Source: Tetragonia tetragonoides
Taxonomy: Eukaryota; Streptophyta; Magnoliopsida; Caryophyllales; Aizoaceae
Length of the DNA: 64,000 bases
NCBI GenBank assembly: GCA_038025085.1
Contig: CM076152.1
Coordinates: 26,062,001-26,126,000 of the forward strand
Direction of reading: 5' to 3'
The translations under genes were made by a program, and so were the position numbers. Positions 33,790-45,700 of the stretch are shown here, one piece after another. Under the pieces are notes generated by a model. That model made no database searches. It was given only the letters and a program-made list of their open reading frames with translations, and was not told where the DNA came from. Within the stretch, counting starts at the first letter, position 1; every line of letters begins with the position of its first letter.

Positions 33790-34401
33790 GTGGTGGTGCA
33801 TGGTTTGTGTTTGGTGGTGTTTTAACTTTTTATTAATTGTTGACTTCAATTAGGATTTAAGGAACGTTTCCCTAAATTGGTTTATGAATGTTTTGTTTGA
33901 AAAATCATTGACCATGCATGAGTAATAAAATTTCAGCAACTTAATTATTTATTTTTAATGAGCTAAACCATCCTTAATGTTTAATTTAGAGGTTTAGACG
34001 TCAAGATATTGACTATTGGAGTATTGTGGATTTGGTAGGCGCCGTTGACGGCACCTAACGTAAAGGAGCTTACGTAAATTGATTGGAATTGCCTTTTCAC
34101 TCAAGGTATATTCATTGTCTAGTTTCAAATAGATTGTATTTCATGTCTAGATGAATTAAATTGGTTCATTGTGAATATTGTGACAAGGCATAATTGATAT
34201 TTATTTCCTTAAATTAATTCGTATCGAATTATGAGACAGTGAATGCATGATGAACTATGTTGGAATTCATTTTGTGTAGCAATTACTACTTGTTGAGATT
34301 CATGTTATATGATGCATGTTAATCTTTGTAATTACGTGGAGTAATTATTTGTGACATTGGACTAAAGATATGATTAATATTTGTTCAATTTGGCTATGCC
34401 A

Positions 34402-34994
34402 TGTTGGAAACAATGCTTAGAGTTGGAGTTTGGTTCCACCTAATCGTATTTAGATTGGCGAGATCTTACTTGCTGAAATCACAGAATTAATGAGATTCGT
34501 TTTCGTTGTTATAATCCTTTATTCTTGTATTTAACAGCTCTTGATTTTCAGCCCATTATCTTTATTGTGATATTATACCCTTGATCTCCAAGTCATTGAT
34601 TTCCTTGATTCTGTCCCCACTTGCCTTAATTGATTTCCTATTAATGTAAAAACCTCATCTCTCTTTTGGCTACAAAAGCCGTATTCATATTGCTGTAGAA
34701 AACACAAGAGAAGATCACTTATCATCATTTTCTCTCTCTGCACCTTCCATTAATCCTGAGCAAGTTGCGTTTTGTTCCAATCTTTCCTCGTGAGTGTGCA
34801 CAAAGGGTGATGTGTTAACCTTAGGAAGCGAGCGTAGCGTAATCGATTGGCACCTAGATCAAGGTGAAATTGCTTTTAAGGTAGTGGCTAATCCCACGAC
34901 GCAGCAAGTTACTTTCGTGTTCTGTTTCTGCCAGCTGATCATTGGGACTGACCAAACAGCAGTTTGGGTACACCTATTCAAACAATTTAAAAGC
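34402..34994 (+). repeat. 5' LTR of the copia element
   Basis: 593 bp, matching 37279-37940 with indels. The 3' LTR has about 70 bp more around 37660-37740. It contains TAATCCTTTATTCTTGTAT and a pyrimidine-rich start-site-like region TTTCTCTCTCTGCACC. Confidence 0.85.
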
Positions 34995-35026
34995 AATTTA
35001 CCTTATTCCTTTGATTAATAGCTCTT

Positions 35027-35659
35027 GTGTTAAACAAGACTATCACTGACCTGTCAAAAATTGAGCCTCTTGATGGGAACAACTATAAGAGGTTGTCCCA
35101 AAACATGCTCATCGTTTTCGAACAATTTCAATTGGACTATTTCTTATTCAACCCACCAATATTTCCAGAGAAGACAAAGAATGATGCTCATGAGAAAGTC
35201 AAAAGAAACTTCGAGAAGGACAATAAATCTGATCGTGTTCATATGTTAAGTCATATGACATACGCCCTCTTTGACTTGTTCATTAAAGAAAAATCCGCAA
35301 AGTCGATTTGGGATACTCTTGAGAGGAAATATGGTGCCGATGATGCTGGAAAGAAGAAGTATGTGGTTGGTAATTGACTCGAGTTTTAGATGGTCGATGA
35401 TAAACCAATCATGGACCAAGTGCACCAATATGAGAACCTTTGTGCCGATGTGCTGACCGAAGACATGAAGATGTGTGAGATCTTACAAGTCAATGTCTTG
35501 ATCGAGAAATTGCCTAATTCTTTGAATGACTTTCGTGGTCATTTGAAGCGCAAGGACATGTCACTTGAGGAGTTGATTGGGCACATGAGGATTGAGGAAG
35601 CCAATCGACTCAAAGATACGTCTAACCCCCTCTCAGTTACTTCTAATAATGCTTATTAG
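35027..35659 (+). pseudogene. copia gag (UBN2-type) fragment
   Basis: The frame begins TDLSKIEPLDGNNYKRLSQN and contains KSAKSIWDTLERKYG, continuing after a stop near 35375 into MVDDKPIMDQVHQYENL, EKLPNSLNDFRGHLKRKD and MRIEEANRLKD. This is the standard copia gag order. The last part, including the zinc knuckle, is missing. Confidence 0.82.
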
Positions 35660-36029
35660 TTTTGGAAGCATATGGAGGTTAGCAGTTTTATTTACTTATC
35701 GCATAGAATGCTCAATGAATAAAGCCCATATGTAATTTTCATGGCTTTACACTAAACGTGACTAATTTGAAGTTGTGGGGGTGTTTAATTAAAGTAATTT
35801 TGCCTAGTCAATAGCACACGAATTTTGGGTTAAAACCATTGGTTATGTTTATTGGTTATGCCCAAATATCAGTTAAACATATAGATTGAATAATTGTTAT
35901 ATTATTGAGTCTGGAGATGTTGAATTCTTTGAGCATATTTTTCTTTGAAAATGAATCTCGAATCATGTGGTATTGCTATGATTATGCATGCTTCTTTTCG
36001 TTACCCACTCCATTTAATAATGATATGTA

Positions 36030-36218
36030 TGATGTTGAACCACGAAGGAGTAAAATAGTTAAAAATGATACCAAGTTTGGTTCTGACTTTATGAAAGCTT
36101 TTGTAACCGAATATTTAAATTTTGATGAATTAAATGAGATTACCATTTATTCTTATATGATTGACGAAGAGCCTAAAACTTTTGCAGATGCTATGTCTTT
36201 GGTTGATGTTAGCTTTTG
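36030..36218 (+). pseudogene. copia pol fragment before RT
   Basis: Codons read EPRRSKIVKNDTKFGSDF, then DEEPKTFADAMSLVDVSF. The pattern RRSKR...FGxDF...T(F/Y)xEAMxSxDAxFW is the segment just upstream of RT in copia elements. The frame ends at TGA where Trp of FW is expected. The deletion between 35660 and 35900 removed protease and integrase. Confidence 0.72.
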
Positions 36219-36654
36219 AAAAGAAAAAATAAACAGTAAAGAAGTCAAATGATTATGCAATTTTCTTGCGGATGTTCCTTTGTGAGGAAAACATCTCATG
36301 TCTTCATTTATTGTGATTCAATAGCATCCATCTCGGTAACTAATAATCACACGAATAATGGTAAGAAAATACATTTACGCATAAGACATGGTGAGACAAT
36401 TTATAGAATGGTGTACTCTATTTAGAGTACTTGAAATCCGAAATAAATTTGACGAATCCTTTAAGTAAATGATTGACCAGAAAAATGGTCATAAATGCGT
36501 CAAAGGGGATGGGCTTAAAGCCCTTGGATTGAGAGAATCATGGAGGATAGCTAACGTTTTAAGGTTCAATGTGGTCAAACGAAGCCATGAAGAGACTCAA
36601 TGAGCACCAACCTACCCATCCCTATGGCGATTATTAGTGATATTTGTAAGATTG

Positions 36655-36860
36655 AGCTTTTTTTCTCTTAATGAATTCATAGCCCTAGTTGGGTGGTCCT
36701 TGAGAGACAGACTTGATGGATTCACCACTGAATTTTGTGAGGATGAGCTTACGCTCTTAATGAATTCATAACCTTAGTTGGGTGGTCCTTGTGAGACGGA
36801 CTTGATGGATTCACCGCTTGATTATATCAGGATAATCACTCATTTCTCTTAATGATTTTA
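36655..36860 (+). repeat. About 90-bp tandem repeat in the copia 3' region
   Basis: TCTTAATGAATTCATA, GTTGGGTGGTCCTTG and CTTGATGGATTCACC recur at about 36670-36740 and 36758-36822. A third start (CTTAATGATTTTACAG) is at 36847. Two and a partial copies. Confidence 0.7.
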
Positions 36861-37278
36861 CAGTCCTAGTGTTTCATGGTCAGAGCCAAGGGTATATTTG
36901 GGTAGACTTGTTTGTGTTGGACCCGTAGAAAATCACCTATGTGAGTGAGAAGGTTTGGCCACCTTCTATGAAAAATGTTTGGGCTTTATTTCTAGACACT
37001 CAAGAGTACCCAGGGTTCTTTTGGCTATTTATATGAGTTTATTAGCCCGGAACAAAATCTCAATAAAGTTATAAGGTACGTGTCTTGAGGTGTCACATTT
37101 ACATCTTGAAGTTCAAAAGTAACTTTACTCCTTGATGTTCGGTATGACCTCAATTCACGATCAATTACTTCAAATTGCAAGATATTAGCACTTAAGTGCG
37201 AAGTCATTTGTTTGCTCAGGAAACTTTGCACATTCGTTCTTTTGGAATTATTTTATCTCTTTCGCATTGGTGGGGGAT

Positions 37279-37940
37279 TGTTGGAAACAATGCTTAGAGT
37301 TGGAGTTTGGTTCCACCCAATCGTATTCAGATACGCGAGATCTTAATTGCTGAAATCTCGGAATTGATGAGATTCGTTTCTGCTGTTATAATCCTTTATT
37401 CTTGTATATAACAGCTCTTGATTTGCAGCCCATTATCTTTATTTTGATATTATATCCTTGATCTCCAAGTCATTGATTTCCTTGATTCTCTCCCCACTAA
37501 TTGTCTTAATTGATTTCCTATTGATGGGAAAGTTTAAGCCCTTTTTTGGTATAAAAGCCTTATTCATATTGCTGAAAAATACACTGAAGAAAATCATCCA
37601 TAATCCTTTTCTCTCCATGCACCTTCCATTACTTCTAAGCAAGTTGCGGTTTGTTCCAAGAGCGGGTGGAGCAGTAGGGAGCCAAGGAGCAAGGTGTTGT
37701 TGCATAGCTCAGGTCAGAGCAAGGTGCCATCAGAATTCCCCGTGACTGCATACGAAGAAGGGTGTTGTGTTAACCTTGGGAAGTGAGTGCTGGGTAATCG
37801 ATTTGCACCTAGATCGAGGCGAAATCGCTTTTTGAGGCAGTGATTAATCCCACGGTGCAACAAGTTACTTTGGTGTCCTGTTTCTCCAATTTGATCATTG
37901 AGACTGATCAAACATCAGTTTAGGTACACCTATTCTAACA
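37279..37940 (+). repeat. 3' LTR of the copia element
   Basis: 662 bp beginning TGTTGGAAACAATGC directly after GGTGGGGGAT. It ends CCTATTCTAACA. Confidence 0.85.
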
Positions 37941-38570
37941 TAGCTTATCGCATTTTACATCATGTTAGTAAGCATGTTATTTCAATAAGTTGATGTGAAT
38001 TTGACTATTTAATTGTTAAACAATATTGGAAAGATGTAAAAGGTATATCGTAAGGTGGTTGTGAATTTGAGTGTTGATACTCATTCATGTGAAACTATGC
38101 CATCGGGATGGTGAACTTAAATTGTTCATTTTGTAACTGTTGAGTAGTTACTTGCGAATCTCAAAGTATGTGTATTACTTGTTTATGTGAGCACCTTATG
38201 AAAATGAATTGACAGTTAAGACTTCTTTGGTAATGGATCCACCGAAGGACGCGAATGAGAATTTGTCACTGGGTATGTTGAGTGGGACTATAACTGCGGG
38301 TATGGCCTCAGAGTATTGAAAGCTTGTATCCATAATTGAGTAATTGGGCAAGTTAGGTTTGATAAATAGTTCTTCTTGTAAACCTAAGGGTTGAGAGAGG
38401 GTATGCATACTTAGGAACAAAGGAATAGGAGTCATCTATACTCCGGGACGGTTGATCCCTTTTTGTTAATATGCACAGGACTAAGATCCTTTTGAATTGA
38501 TTGCGATTGGTTTGACAATTCATGCGATCCTCTTCTCTCTAATGGACTTGGCTGATGGATAATAATAAAT

Positions 38571-39332
38571 AGGAAAAATGGATGAGAATAATCTCACATT
38601 TGGGCGATCGTACAAGAATAATCCCACATTTGACTTTAGTTGTGAATAATCCCACATATTACCGGTGTTTACCCGCGTGCATTAAATAAGAACGGTGTTA
38701 GCAAACCGTTAACTCTTTCTTTCTCTCTCTCTCTCAACCTTAATTTCTTAACCTCTCAACCAAGGAAGAAACCCAAGAACCTTTCAATCATGGAAGAAAA
38801 CTAAGAACAACCTTCAAAACAAAAATGTTATGAGAGGATTTATTGAGTGATCCAATAATATTATCAATACCACCAACACTAGCAGAATGCTTTGCTTTCT
38901 TGAACGGATGTGGCCGGTGCATGTACACTCGGAATACTTGTGACCAACCACAACATATGTTGAACATCTCCATTTTTTACCATTTGTTCTTCTACACCTC
39001 CCTGGTTCTGGATCCATTGACCATTTTCCCAAAAAACCCTGGTTGCAATACTAATATACACCAAAAAACAAAGAGCAAAAACAAAATGATTAAAGACACA
39101 AACCTTGCCTTTTAAATCTAAAAATCAAGAAGAAATCAGAATCAAATGAAATGGGGAAAATATGAAGGGAAGAAAAATCATGATCAAATGAATTGAGAAA
39201 AATATGAAAAGTATGATAAATAAAAATAGGACTTACAAGCAGCTTGCTGTAAAATAAAATTAAGTAGGTTACTTAATTTGTTGATAATGGAGAGAAAGCC
39301 ATTTGATTATTCAGCTTCAAGCTTTCAATTGT

Positions 39333-39406
<74 letters not shown>

Positions 39407-39561
39407 CGTCATCAAGGAGTTAACGGATTGCTAACACCGTTCTCATTTAATGTACGTGGGTAAACACCGTTAATATGTGGGATTATTCACAACTAAAGTC
39501 AAATGTGGGATTATTCTTGTACGACCGCCCAAATATGAGATTATTTTCATCCATTTTTCCT
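38571..39561. mobile_element. Non-autonomous TIR element with terminal repeats of about 145 bp
   Basis: The left end AGGAAAAATGGATGAGAATA and the inverted right end agree over about 145 bp (38571-38715 and 39417-39561), including CCCACATTTGACTTTAGTTG. Direct repeats AATAAAT flank it (38564-38570, 39562-39568). Long terminal repeats suggest a Mutator-like element, although 7 bp is shorter than its usual duplication. The inside has no gene, only a CT run near 38725 and a long GA run. Confidence 0.75.
39337..39403 (+). repeat. (GA)33 microsatellite
   Basis: A near-perfect 67-bp GA run inside the TIR element. Confidence 0.92.
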
Positions 39562-40181
39562 AATAAATTTTGATATTTTATTTAGTGATTGATGCATGTC
39601 TTATTTAAGCATGTCTTATCGGTTATTATTGAAAGCATGATTGTTATTATTTTTATTTAAGCATGTTGATTTAACTTCGAGATTGAAATGGATTATGCCG
39701 TATTGGTTGTTTTTCTTTTTACTTGTGTTAGTTGTCCATTTCTCTTCAATGGTGGGTCTATGATGAATTTGTACAGAATTCGTTCGTATGGGGGAGGAGA
39801 TTGAAGGTATCTGTGTAGCTCGTGTTGGGATCTAGAAGAGGTGATCAAAGAAGATAGTATATATTCTAAAAACAATTATTTATTTGTTTAGATTTTGGAT
39901 TAATGTATTATTGGGAGTTTATTGTAATTAGGTTAATCTCTTGCATGAGAACTAATCGTTTAATCATTTGGATTTATATTTTTTTTATGTTTAGTTTGGA
40001 AAGATAGTTAATACTTAATTATCTAGTATGTTTTGTTCGGGATTTAAACATTTGTTTCTTTTTAGCATTGTATTTAATTTGGACATTAAATACGACGGTA
40101 ACGCTTCAAATTTCCAGTATTTTCCGCTGGAACTCGTGGTTTAAAATGGTTTTAAATTAGGCAGAAATTCGGGGTGTTACA

Positions 40182-40500
40182 ATGTTTCCACAAAATCTAT
40201 CACACCTTTTTTTTTATTTATTAAACTCCATGCACCTTTAACGAAATTGAAGTTATAACCATCCGGTCCCGGGGCCTTAGAACCCTCACATTGCCACATT
40301 GCCACATTGCTACATTGCATCTCTAATCTCCTCTTCACTAAAATTTTCTACTAATTCTCTGAACCAAATCCTAGCTGCCTTACAATCTCTCTTTTCTCAC
40401 CGGGCAACTCAGACAACAACTTCACAACACCGTGAGGGTCACACCCAACATTTTCCTTCCGCTCGACTTTTTTCTCTTTAAACTCCTTTAACATCTTCTT
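40182..40500 (-). pseudogene. LINE reverse transcriptase fragment, upstream part
   Basis: The minus strand reads EGSKAPGPDGYNFNFVKGAW and KGVIDFVET just before the edge at 40182, the N-terminal RT block of plant L1 elements. The frame fits the fragment at 31875-32143. Upstream, the GCAATGTGG word is repeated four times (40292-40320), a small expansion that disrupts the frame. Further stops lie near 40340. The right limit is not defined. Confidence 0.8.
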
Positions 40501-41269
40501 CTGCTCAGCCACATGCTTGGACTTCACCTACAAAGATGCACCCCGCCAAGCCTCTGATATTACAACGTTCTGATTCAACATCAAACATATTGTCAGCGTT
40601 TATTCAATCAATACAATGTCCATCTTCAGTTATGATAATTGATATGTACCTGTTTCTTCAATGTTAATCCTTGCAACTTCTCACTATTGTTTTTCACAAA
40701 CTCTTTTCTGGAATCCAAAGAAACACTAACAGTTACTTATCAAATGTACAACACTAATTGATTGACACATTTTTAATGAAGCCAAGTCCTTACGAGAATA
40801 GAAGATACGAAGATTTAGGATGCTTGAGAGTCTCAGTGGCCCAATTCTTTTTCTGTTTTGATGGCATCAAACCTACCAAGGTAATAAGAGTATATTCAAA
40901 ACGTCATTATCATATACACAATGAATTTTATGCAACAAAACAAGGTAACAAAGACTAAAATTATTTAATTCTCAACTTCATCATGCTCCATCCAACAACT
41001 CTTACACACTATATATTATGGGACTTGCTAAATGCAGGGAGGAAAAGTTCTAAATGTAGGGTGTAGTGACTATAACTTATTTTTTGCTAACCTCTTTTAA
41101 TAATACAATTAGAATTACTGGACCACGAACTACTAATAATGGTCAACTAAATTTTCTATTATGGTCCACCATTTCGTAATTTTAATTTTCGACTTCATAT
41201 CTAAGACAACTTATTGCACCATCTTTACCTTTAGTCGACTATCTTGTGTCCCCCATTTCAACTTTCACA
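40501..41269. other. Unassigned region between the LINE and the tandem repeat
   Basis: No supported gene. On the minus strand short open pieces (about 40650-40720 and 40790-40880) have splice-like edges, but I recognise no domain. It could be a decayed gene or transposon fragment. Confidence 0.3.
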
Positions 41270-41350
41270 AATACTATAAACAATAACTACTCTGTTTAAC
41301 TCCAAATTTAATTCTTTTTTCGACATTATTGTCGACCATAACACTATTTG

Positions 41351-41352
<2 letters not shown>

Positions 41353-41404
<52 letters not shown>
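41353..41404 (+). repeat. (CT)26 microsatellite
   Basis: Uninterrupted CT run at the end of a tandem-repeat unit. Confidence 0.9.
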
Positions 41405-41408
<4 letters not shown>

Positions 41409-41811
41409 TTTATCCAAATTAACCTACTCCATCTACCCCCAAATATCTAGATTTTCAACTATTTCACACTCCATTCTACCATCGATAAAATCATAATCAA
41501 TTTGAATTTTGTCCCACCTAAATTACAAATTTTTAATTCCAACTTAATAAAACAAACTATTTTTCCCATTTTATCGTCCACCATAATACTAATTGACCCC
41601 TCTACCTCTCTCTCTTTTTCATTAATCAAAATTTATCTACTCCATCTACCCACTAATTTTAAGGTTTTCAAATATTTCACACTCCATTCTATCGTCGATA
41701 AAATAATAATCAATCAATTTAGTCCCAACAAAATCACAAATTTTCAGTTCCAACTACAAAAAAAAAAACTAACTAATTTCCCAAGTTATCGTCGTCATAA
41801 TACTAATTTAC

Positions 41812-41813
<2 letters not shown>

Positions 41814-41870
<57 letters not shown>
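41814..41870 (+). repeat. (CT)28 microsatellite
   Basis: Uninterrupted 57-bp CT run at the end of the next long unit. Confidence 0.9.
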
Positions 41871-41873
<3 letters not shown>

Positions 41874-42045
41874 CATCAAAATTAACCTATTCCATCTACC
41901 CCCAAATTTATAGATTTTCAACTATTTCACACTCCATTCTACCATTGATAAAATCTAAATCTATTTCCATTTAGTCCCACCAATATCATAAATTGTGGTT
42001 CCAACTTATAACAACGAAACTAATTTCAACAATTTCACACATGCA

Positions 42046-42717
42046 TGTCCAAATTTAAGATGAAAAGCAATATCTATAGCATAATTGTAAAAACTCAAAA
42101 CATAATTAACCATATCAATTTGTTTTTGGGCCAATTTTAACATTACTAACCTCTTCAATGGCCGCGCTTCAGTGGTTGATTTCGCTTTTGTACTGGGCAA
42201 ATCAAAATGGTTCGACAATGGAGGAAATCTAAACGTTTTCTTCTTCACAGGGGCTCGATAATGGAGGATTTGGAAGTTTCTAATTTACAGAGGAACAAGA
42301 TAGAGAGAGAGAGAAGAGGGGAAGTTGGTGGGCGTGGATTTTTTTTTTTTTAAATACAAGCAACAGTTGTTTACAAGGTAATTGCTTTGCCAAACAAAAT
42401 TAAATTAAATGAAAAAAAAACACCAAATAGCCCAGCAAATTACAAATTACAAATTACAAGCAATAAACAACTGTGATGGGTTCACTTTAGCTAACGGCTC
42501 TCATTTAATTTTCTGCCCGTGCGGCACAACATATGAGAAGCGCCCGTAATTTTGCTATCGCTGAAACTTTTCCCAAACGATAAAGACCTCACTACCCCAA
42601 CCAACCACCATTTCTTCAAAGAGAGAGGAAGACGAAAGAAAGGTAGACGGTAAAATCAGCAGAGAGAGATCTGGTCATTTGGGGATCAAGGCAAAGAAAT
42701 ACTGTAGATCGGAAAAA
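42046..42717 (+). promoter_or_regulatory. Promoter and 5' untranslated region of the LIFEGUARD-like gene
   Basis: No separate gene. The last 130 bp before the ATG are rich in AGAGAG and GAAAG words, typical of plant 5' untranslated regions. I see no convincing TATA box. The exact transcription start is not determined. Confidence 0.45.
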
Positions 42718-45700
42718 ATGTACGGTTTCGAAAGCGTAAGCACCACCATCAAGGGTGACATCGAAGAAGGAACGCTATATCCAGGATTAGGCCATGGCGA
42801 GAATGAGCTTCGTTGGGGTTTCATTCGTAAGGTCTACGGTATCCTATCTGCCCAGATCGTGTTGACCACTATTGTCTCTGCTGCCACCGTCCTCTATTCT
42901 CCCATCAATGAAACTCTCCGTGGCAATTCTGGCGTTCTTCTCTTCTTTGCCTTCATGCCCTTTGTCTGTAAGTCTTTCTTGATTAGAATCTATTGTTACC
43001 TATAATTTTGCTTAGAATTGATAATTTTTGTGATGGGTTGAATTTCTTTTTTGCTTTTAATCGAGGGTTACCTATAATTTTGCTTAGAATTGAGAACTAT
43101 TGTGATGGGTTGAATAAATATTTTACTTTTTTCTTTTCTAATTGATGGTTACCAGTTTTGCTAGAATTTCAGAATTATTGTCGGTGGTCTTAATGAATTA
43201 CCTGATTCTTTTGGCTTTAACCCATCTTCAATTTGATTAATTTGTGCTTGCAGAATAAGTTTTGATCGTCTTTCCTCTCACCTCGTCTGTGCATCTAACT
43301 TTGCTCCCGCCGTTGTTTTTTTCTCTGCTTGATTTTCTGTGCTGTGGAATTTCACTGCTTAGCTTAGTATATGTATTCTTGGATGAGGAGGATTTTTGAT
43401 GATCAAATGGGTGAACGAGAGGACACCTGTAATTGATAATTGGTAATTGGTAATTAGTGATTGGTTATTGGCCTGATGAACCATTTGGGGTTTTGTTTGA
43501 GAAATGAGATAGTTGAAGCATGGCATGTATTGGGGAAGGGAGGTTTAGACTGTGGCAAGTCCAGGAATTTTAACATGGGGTTATAGAGAGTAAAAATTGA
43601 TAGATTATACAATAAGTTGAATATTATGTTGAACTATTTATAGTAACATCTGGTTCCAAAGGAAATACATATATGAAATTTGCAATTGTTCACCACGATT
43701 CTTCATTTTTTTGGAAGTGATTAACATTGTCAGTGCGGAAAAGTACCCTCTTCGGTCCTTGTTTTCTTTGAAATCAACCAATCCAAGGTTCTGAAAATAT
43801 TCTTTTTTGGTGGGGCATTCTTATTATTCATCTTGTTGCTGAAACTTTTAAAAGATGAGTATTTAGTAATAGCTATTTATTTTTGTGGCAAATTTTAGTT
43901 AGGTCAAGCAAGTAGTAGGAACAACAACTCAGTTAAGCACAGAATCTGAATCTGTTATGGACATAAATTTTCTAATGCATAGATACTCAAAATTCGTAAT
44001 TTCCTACGAAGTTTCTACAAGTACTACCTTAACTAGGGTCAAATAATCATATAATTGTCTGTCACAATATCAGAAAAATTGTGGTATCAAAACCCTAACC
44101 ACATGTTTCTGAACCCAACTAATTTCAATGTTCAACCCGAAACAAAATAACAAATTGGCTACTTAAACTCACAATTTTGGAATTGGTGGGAAGGTATAGT
44201 GAATTACTTTTCCTGATTAGTGGCCAATGCCCTGCAATCACCTGTCAGAACTCAGATTGAGTTGCCTTGCCGTCTTGCCCTTGCCACTCATTAGAGGATT
44301 AGGCAATACAGTGTTTATCTGTTTTTGTAGAGTGACTGAGGTGTGACTTGTGAGAGAGGGGGAGCGGCAGGAACCCTGTTCTGTTCACTATTTTTTTCTG
44401 TTTTGTTTTGTTTGGGGCTGCAGGTTCTCTTCGAAGGACCTTACAGGTCTGCCCTGGGGTTTAGAGTTCCATTTCATGTTCTACCATCAAAGAGGGAAAT
44501 GATTGCTCATGGTGCATTTTGATTTGTTCACACATTTGATTGGCCAAGTTTCTTGGAGTTGCATTTGAATCTCCAATTTGTTCACATGTTTGATTGGCCT
44601 AGTGTTCTTTGAGTTGCATCTGTATCTCCAATATTTTCTTGTTTTTCCATTTGAAATTTATAGAATATTCTTTCACACATGCAATGCATCTTCTTCCTTC
44701 GCACTTCCTTCGCACCCAAAAAATGCATCTTCTTCCTTGTATCTCATCAAGAGACTTCAACTGCAATAATAAATGTTTACTTCAGTTTTATGTTTTTTCT
44801 TTTGTTTCTTTTTTTTATTTTTTACCATTTCATTCTCTTCTGCCTCCCCTCCCCCTTTTCTGGGTATTACTCAGCCTTCAAAGGCGTCAAATGTTGGCAT
44901 GCCCTAGATTTTAGGGAGCTTGTGCTTAACTCCTCTAGCTCATAATGCCTGGAGTAGTACTATCTGAATAGGCATATCACGAAAAGATTAGAAAACTAGC
45001 GTAATTGGTAGATGATAGGAACTCAGGAAGAATGAGTGTATGGTGTACACAGAGGCGCTGTTTAGTAGGGAAAACTTGTAAACTTGCAGCTTGTGCCTTT
45101 GTTGGGTACTTGGGTTCATTTTTATGGTTAAGTGGGTGGAAATTTTAGACCTACAAAATTCCCCCTACTGTTTGAGATGGATATGGAGTGATTGTTGTAA
45201 TTCTTGGTAGATGTCGCAACATAGCATTTTTCACCTAACAAGTTGTGTTTGTGTAGTAGGAGCCCGTTTGTCATGGTACTACATTTCTTTTGTGAGTTAT
45301 AGCTTGACTTACTAGCTGGCGGTGAGACTAAATCTTACTTCAAGGGGCAGGATGCCGATTGCTCTTTCTGTGAAGCTTATTTCGTGAGGGATGTTACTTT
45401 TTGAGGTTGAGGATTGATGAGGATGAGGGTATGTTTGGCAAATTTCAGCTAGTTTTTCTATTTTTGCTACCTTTTCAGCTAATTTGGCAACTCTGAGAGT
45501 CTGAGCTACCAAATGGTTTCTCGGATTGTTTCCACTTCCGATTCCAAGTTGGCTACAACTTTGAGCTTTCACAAATTGTATTCAGAAAGTGCCCGTACAA
45601 GCATCTAACTTTAACTAGCTAATTGGTTAGTTTAACCAGTTGATAGTAACTTTTGACTAAGTCACCATTTTGACCTGTCTAAGCATATGGGTATTTGAGC

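Larger units (their letters stand above)
34402..37940 (+). mobile_element. Deleted copia-type element within LTR D
   Basis: LTRs at 34402-34994 and 37279-37940 start TGTTGGAAACAATGC and end in TATTCxAACA. A polypurine tract (GGTGGGGGAT) precedes the 3' LTR. The 2.3-kb interior holds a gag frame and a short pol piece only, with protease, integrase and most of RT deleted. Flanks do not show a convincing 5-bp duplication (TGCCA left, TAGCT right). No primer site is recognised after the 5' LTR. Confidence 0.82.
32144..40181 (+). mobile_element. Solo LTR D (Ty3-type) expanded by three later insertions
   Basis: The block starts TGTAATATCCCG and ends AATTCGGGGTGTTACA, the LTR ends typical of plant Ty3 elements primed by iMet tRNA, and interrupts a LINE. 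No Ty3 internal genes are inside. Discounting the insertions at 33093-33789, 34402-37940 and 38571-39561 leaves about 2.8 kb, close to the 2674 bp of LTR E, which has similar ends. The flanks share only AT and show no clear 5-bp duplication, so the flanking DNA has changed or recombination between different copies formed it. Confidence 0.6.
41270..42045 (+). repeat. Tandem repeat of 210-250 bp units with CT tracts
   Basis: Three units begin near 41405, 41617 and 41871 with AAATTAACCTACTCCATC-like sequence and share TTTCACACTCCATTCTA, GATAAAAT and TAATACTAATT. A partial unit precedes them. Each unit ends in a CT run: 41353-41404, 41605-41619 (short) and 41814-41870. The block ends about 670 bp before the ATG of the LIFEGUARD-like gene. 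Confidence 0.8.

Noticed and set aside
44578..44945. Overlapping T/C-rich open frames in intron 1
   Set aside because: Low-complexity intron sequence with no domain; three frames overlap.
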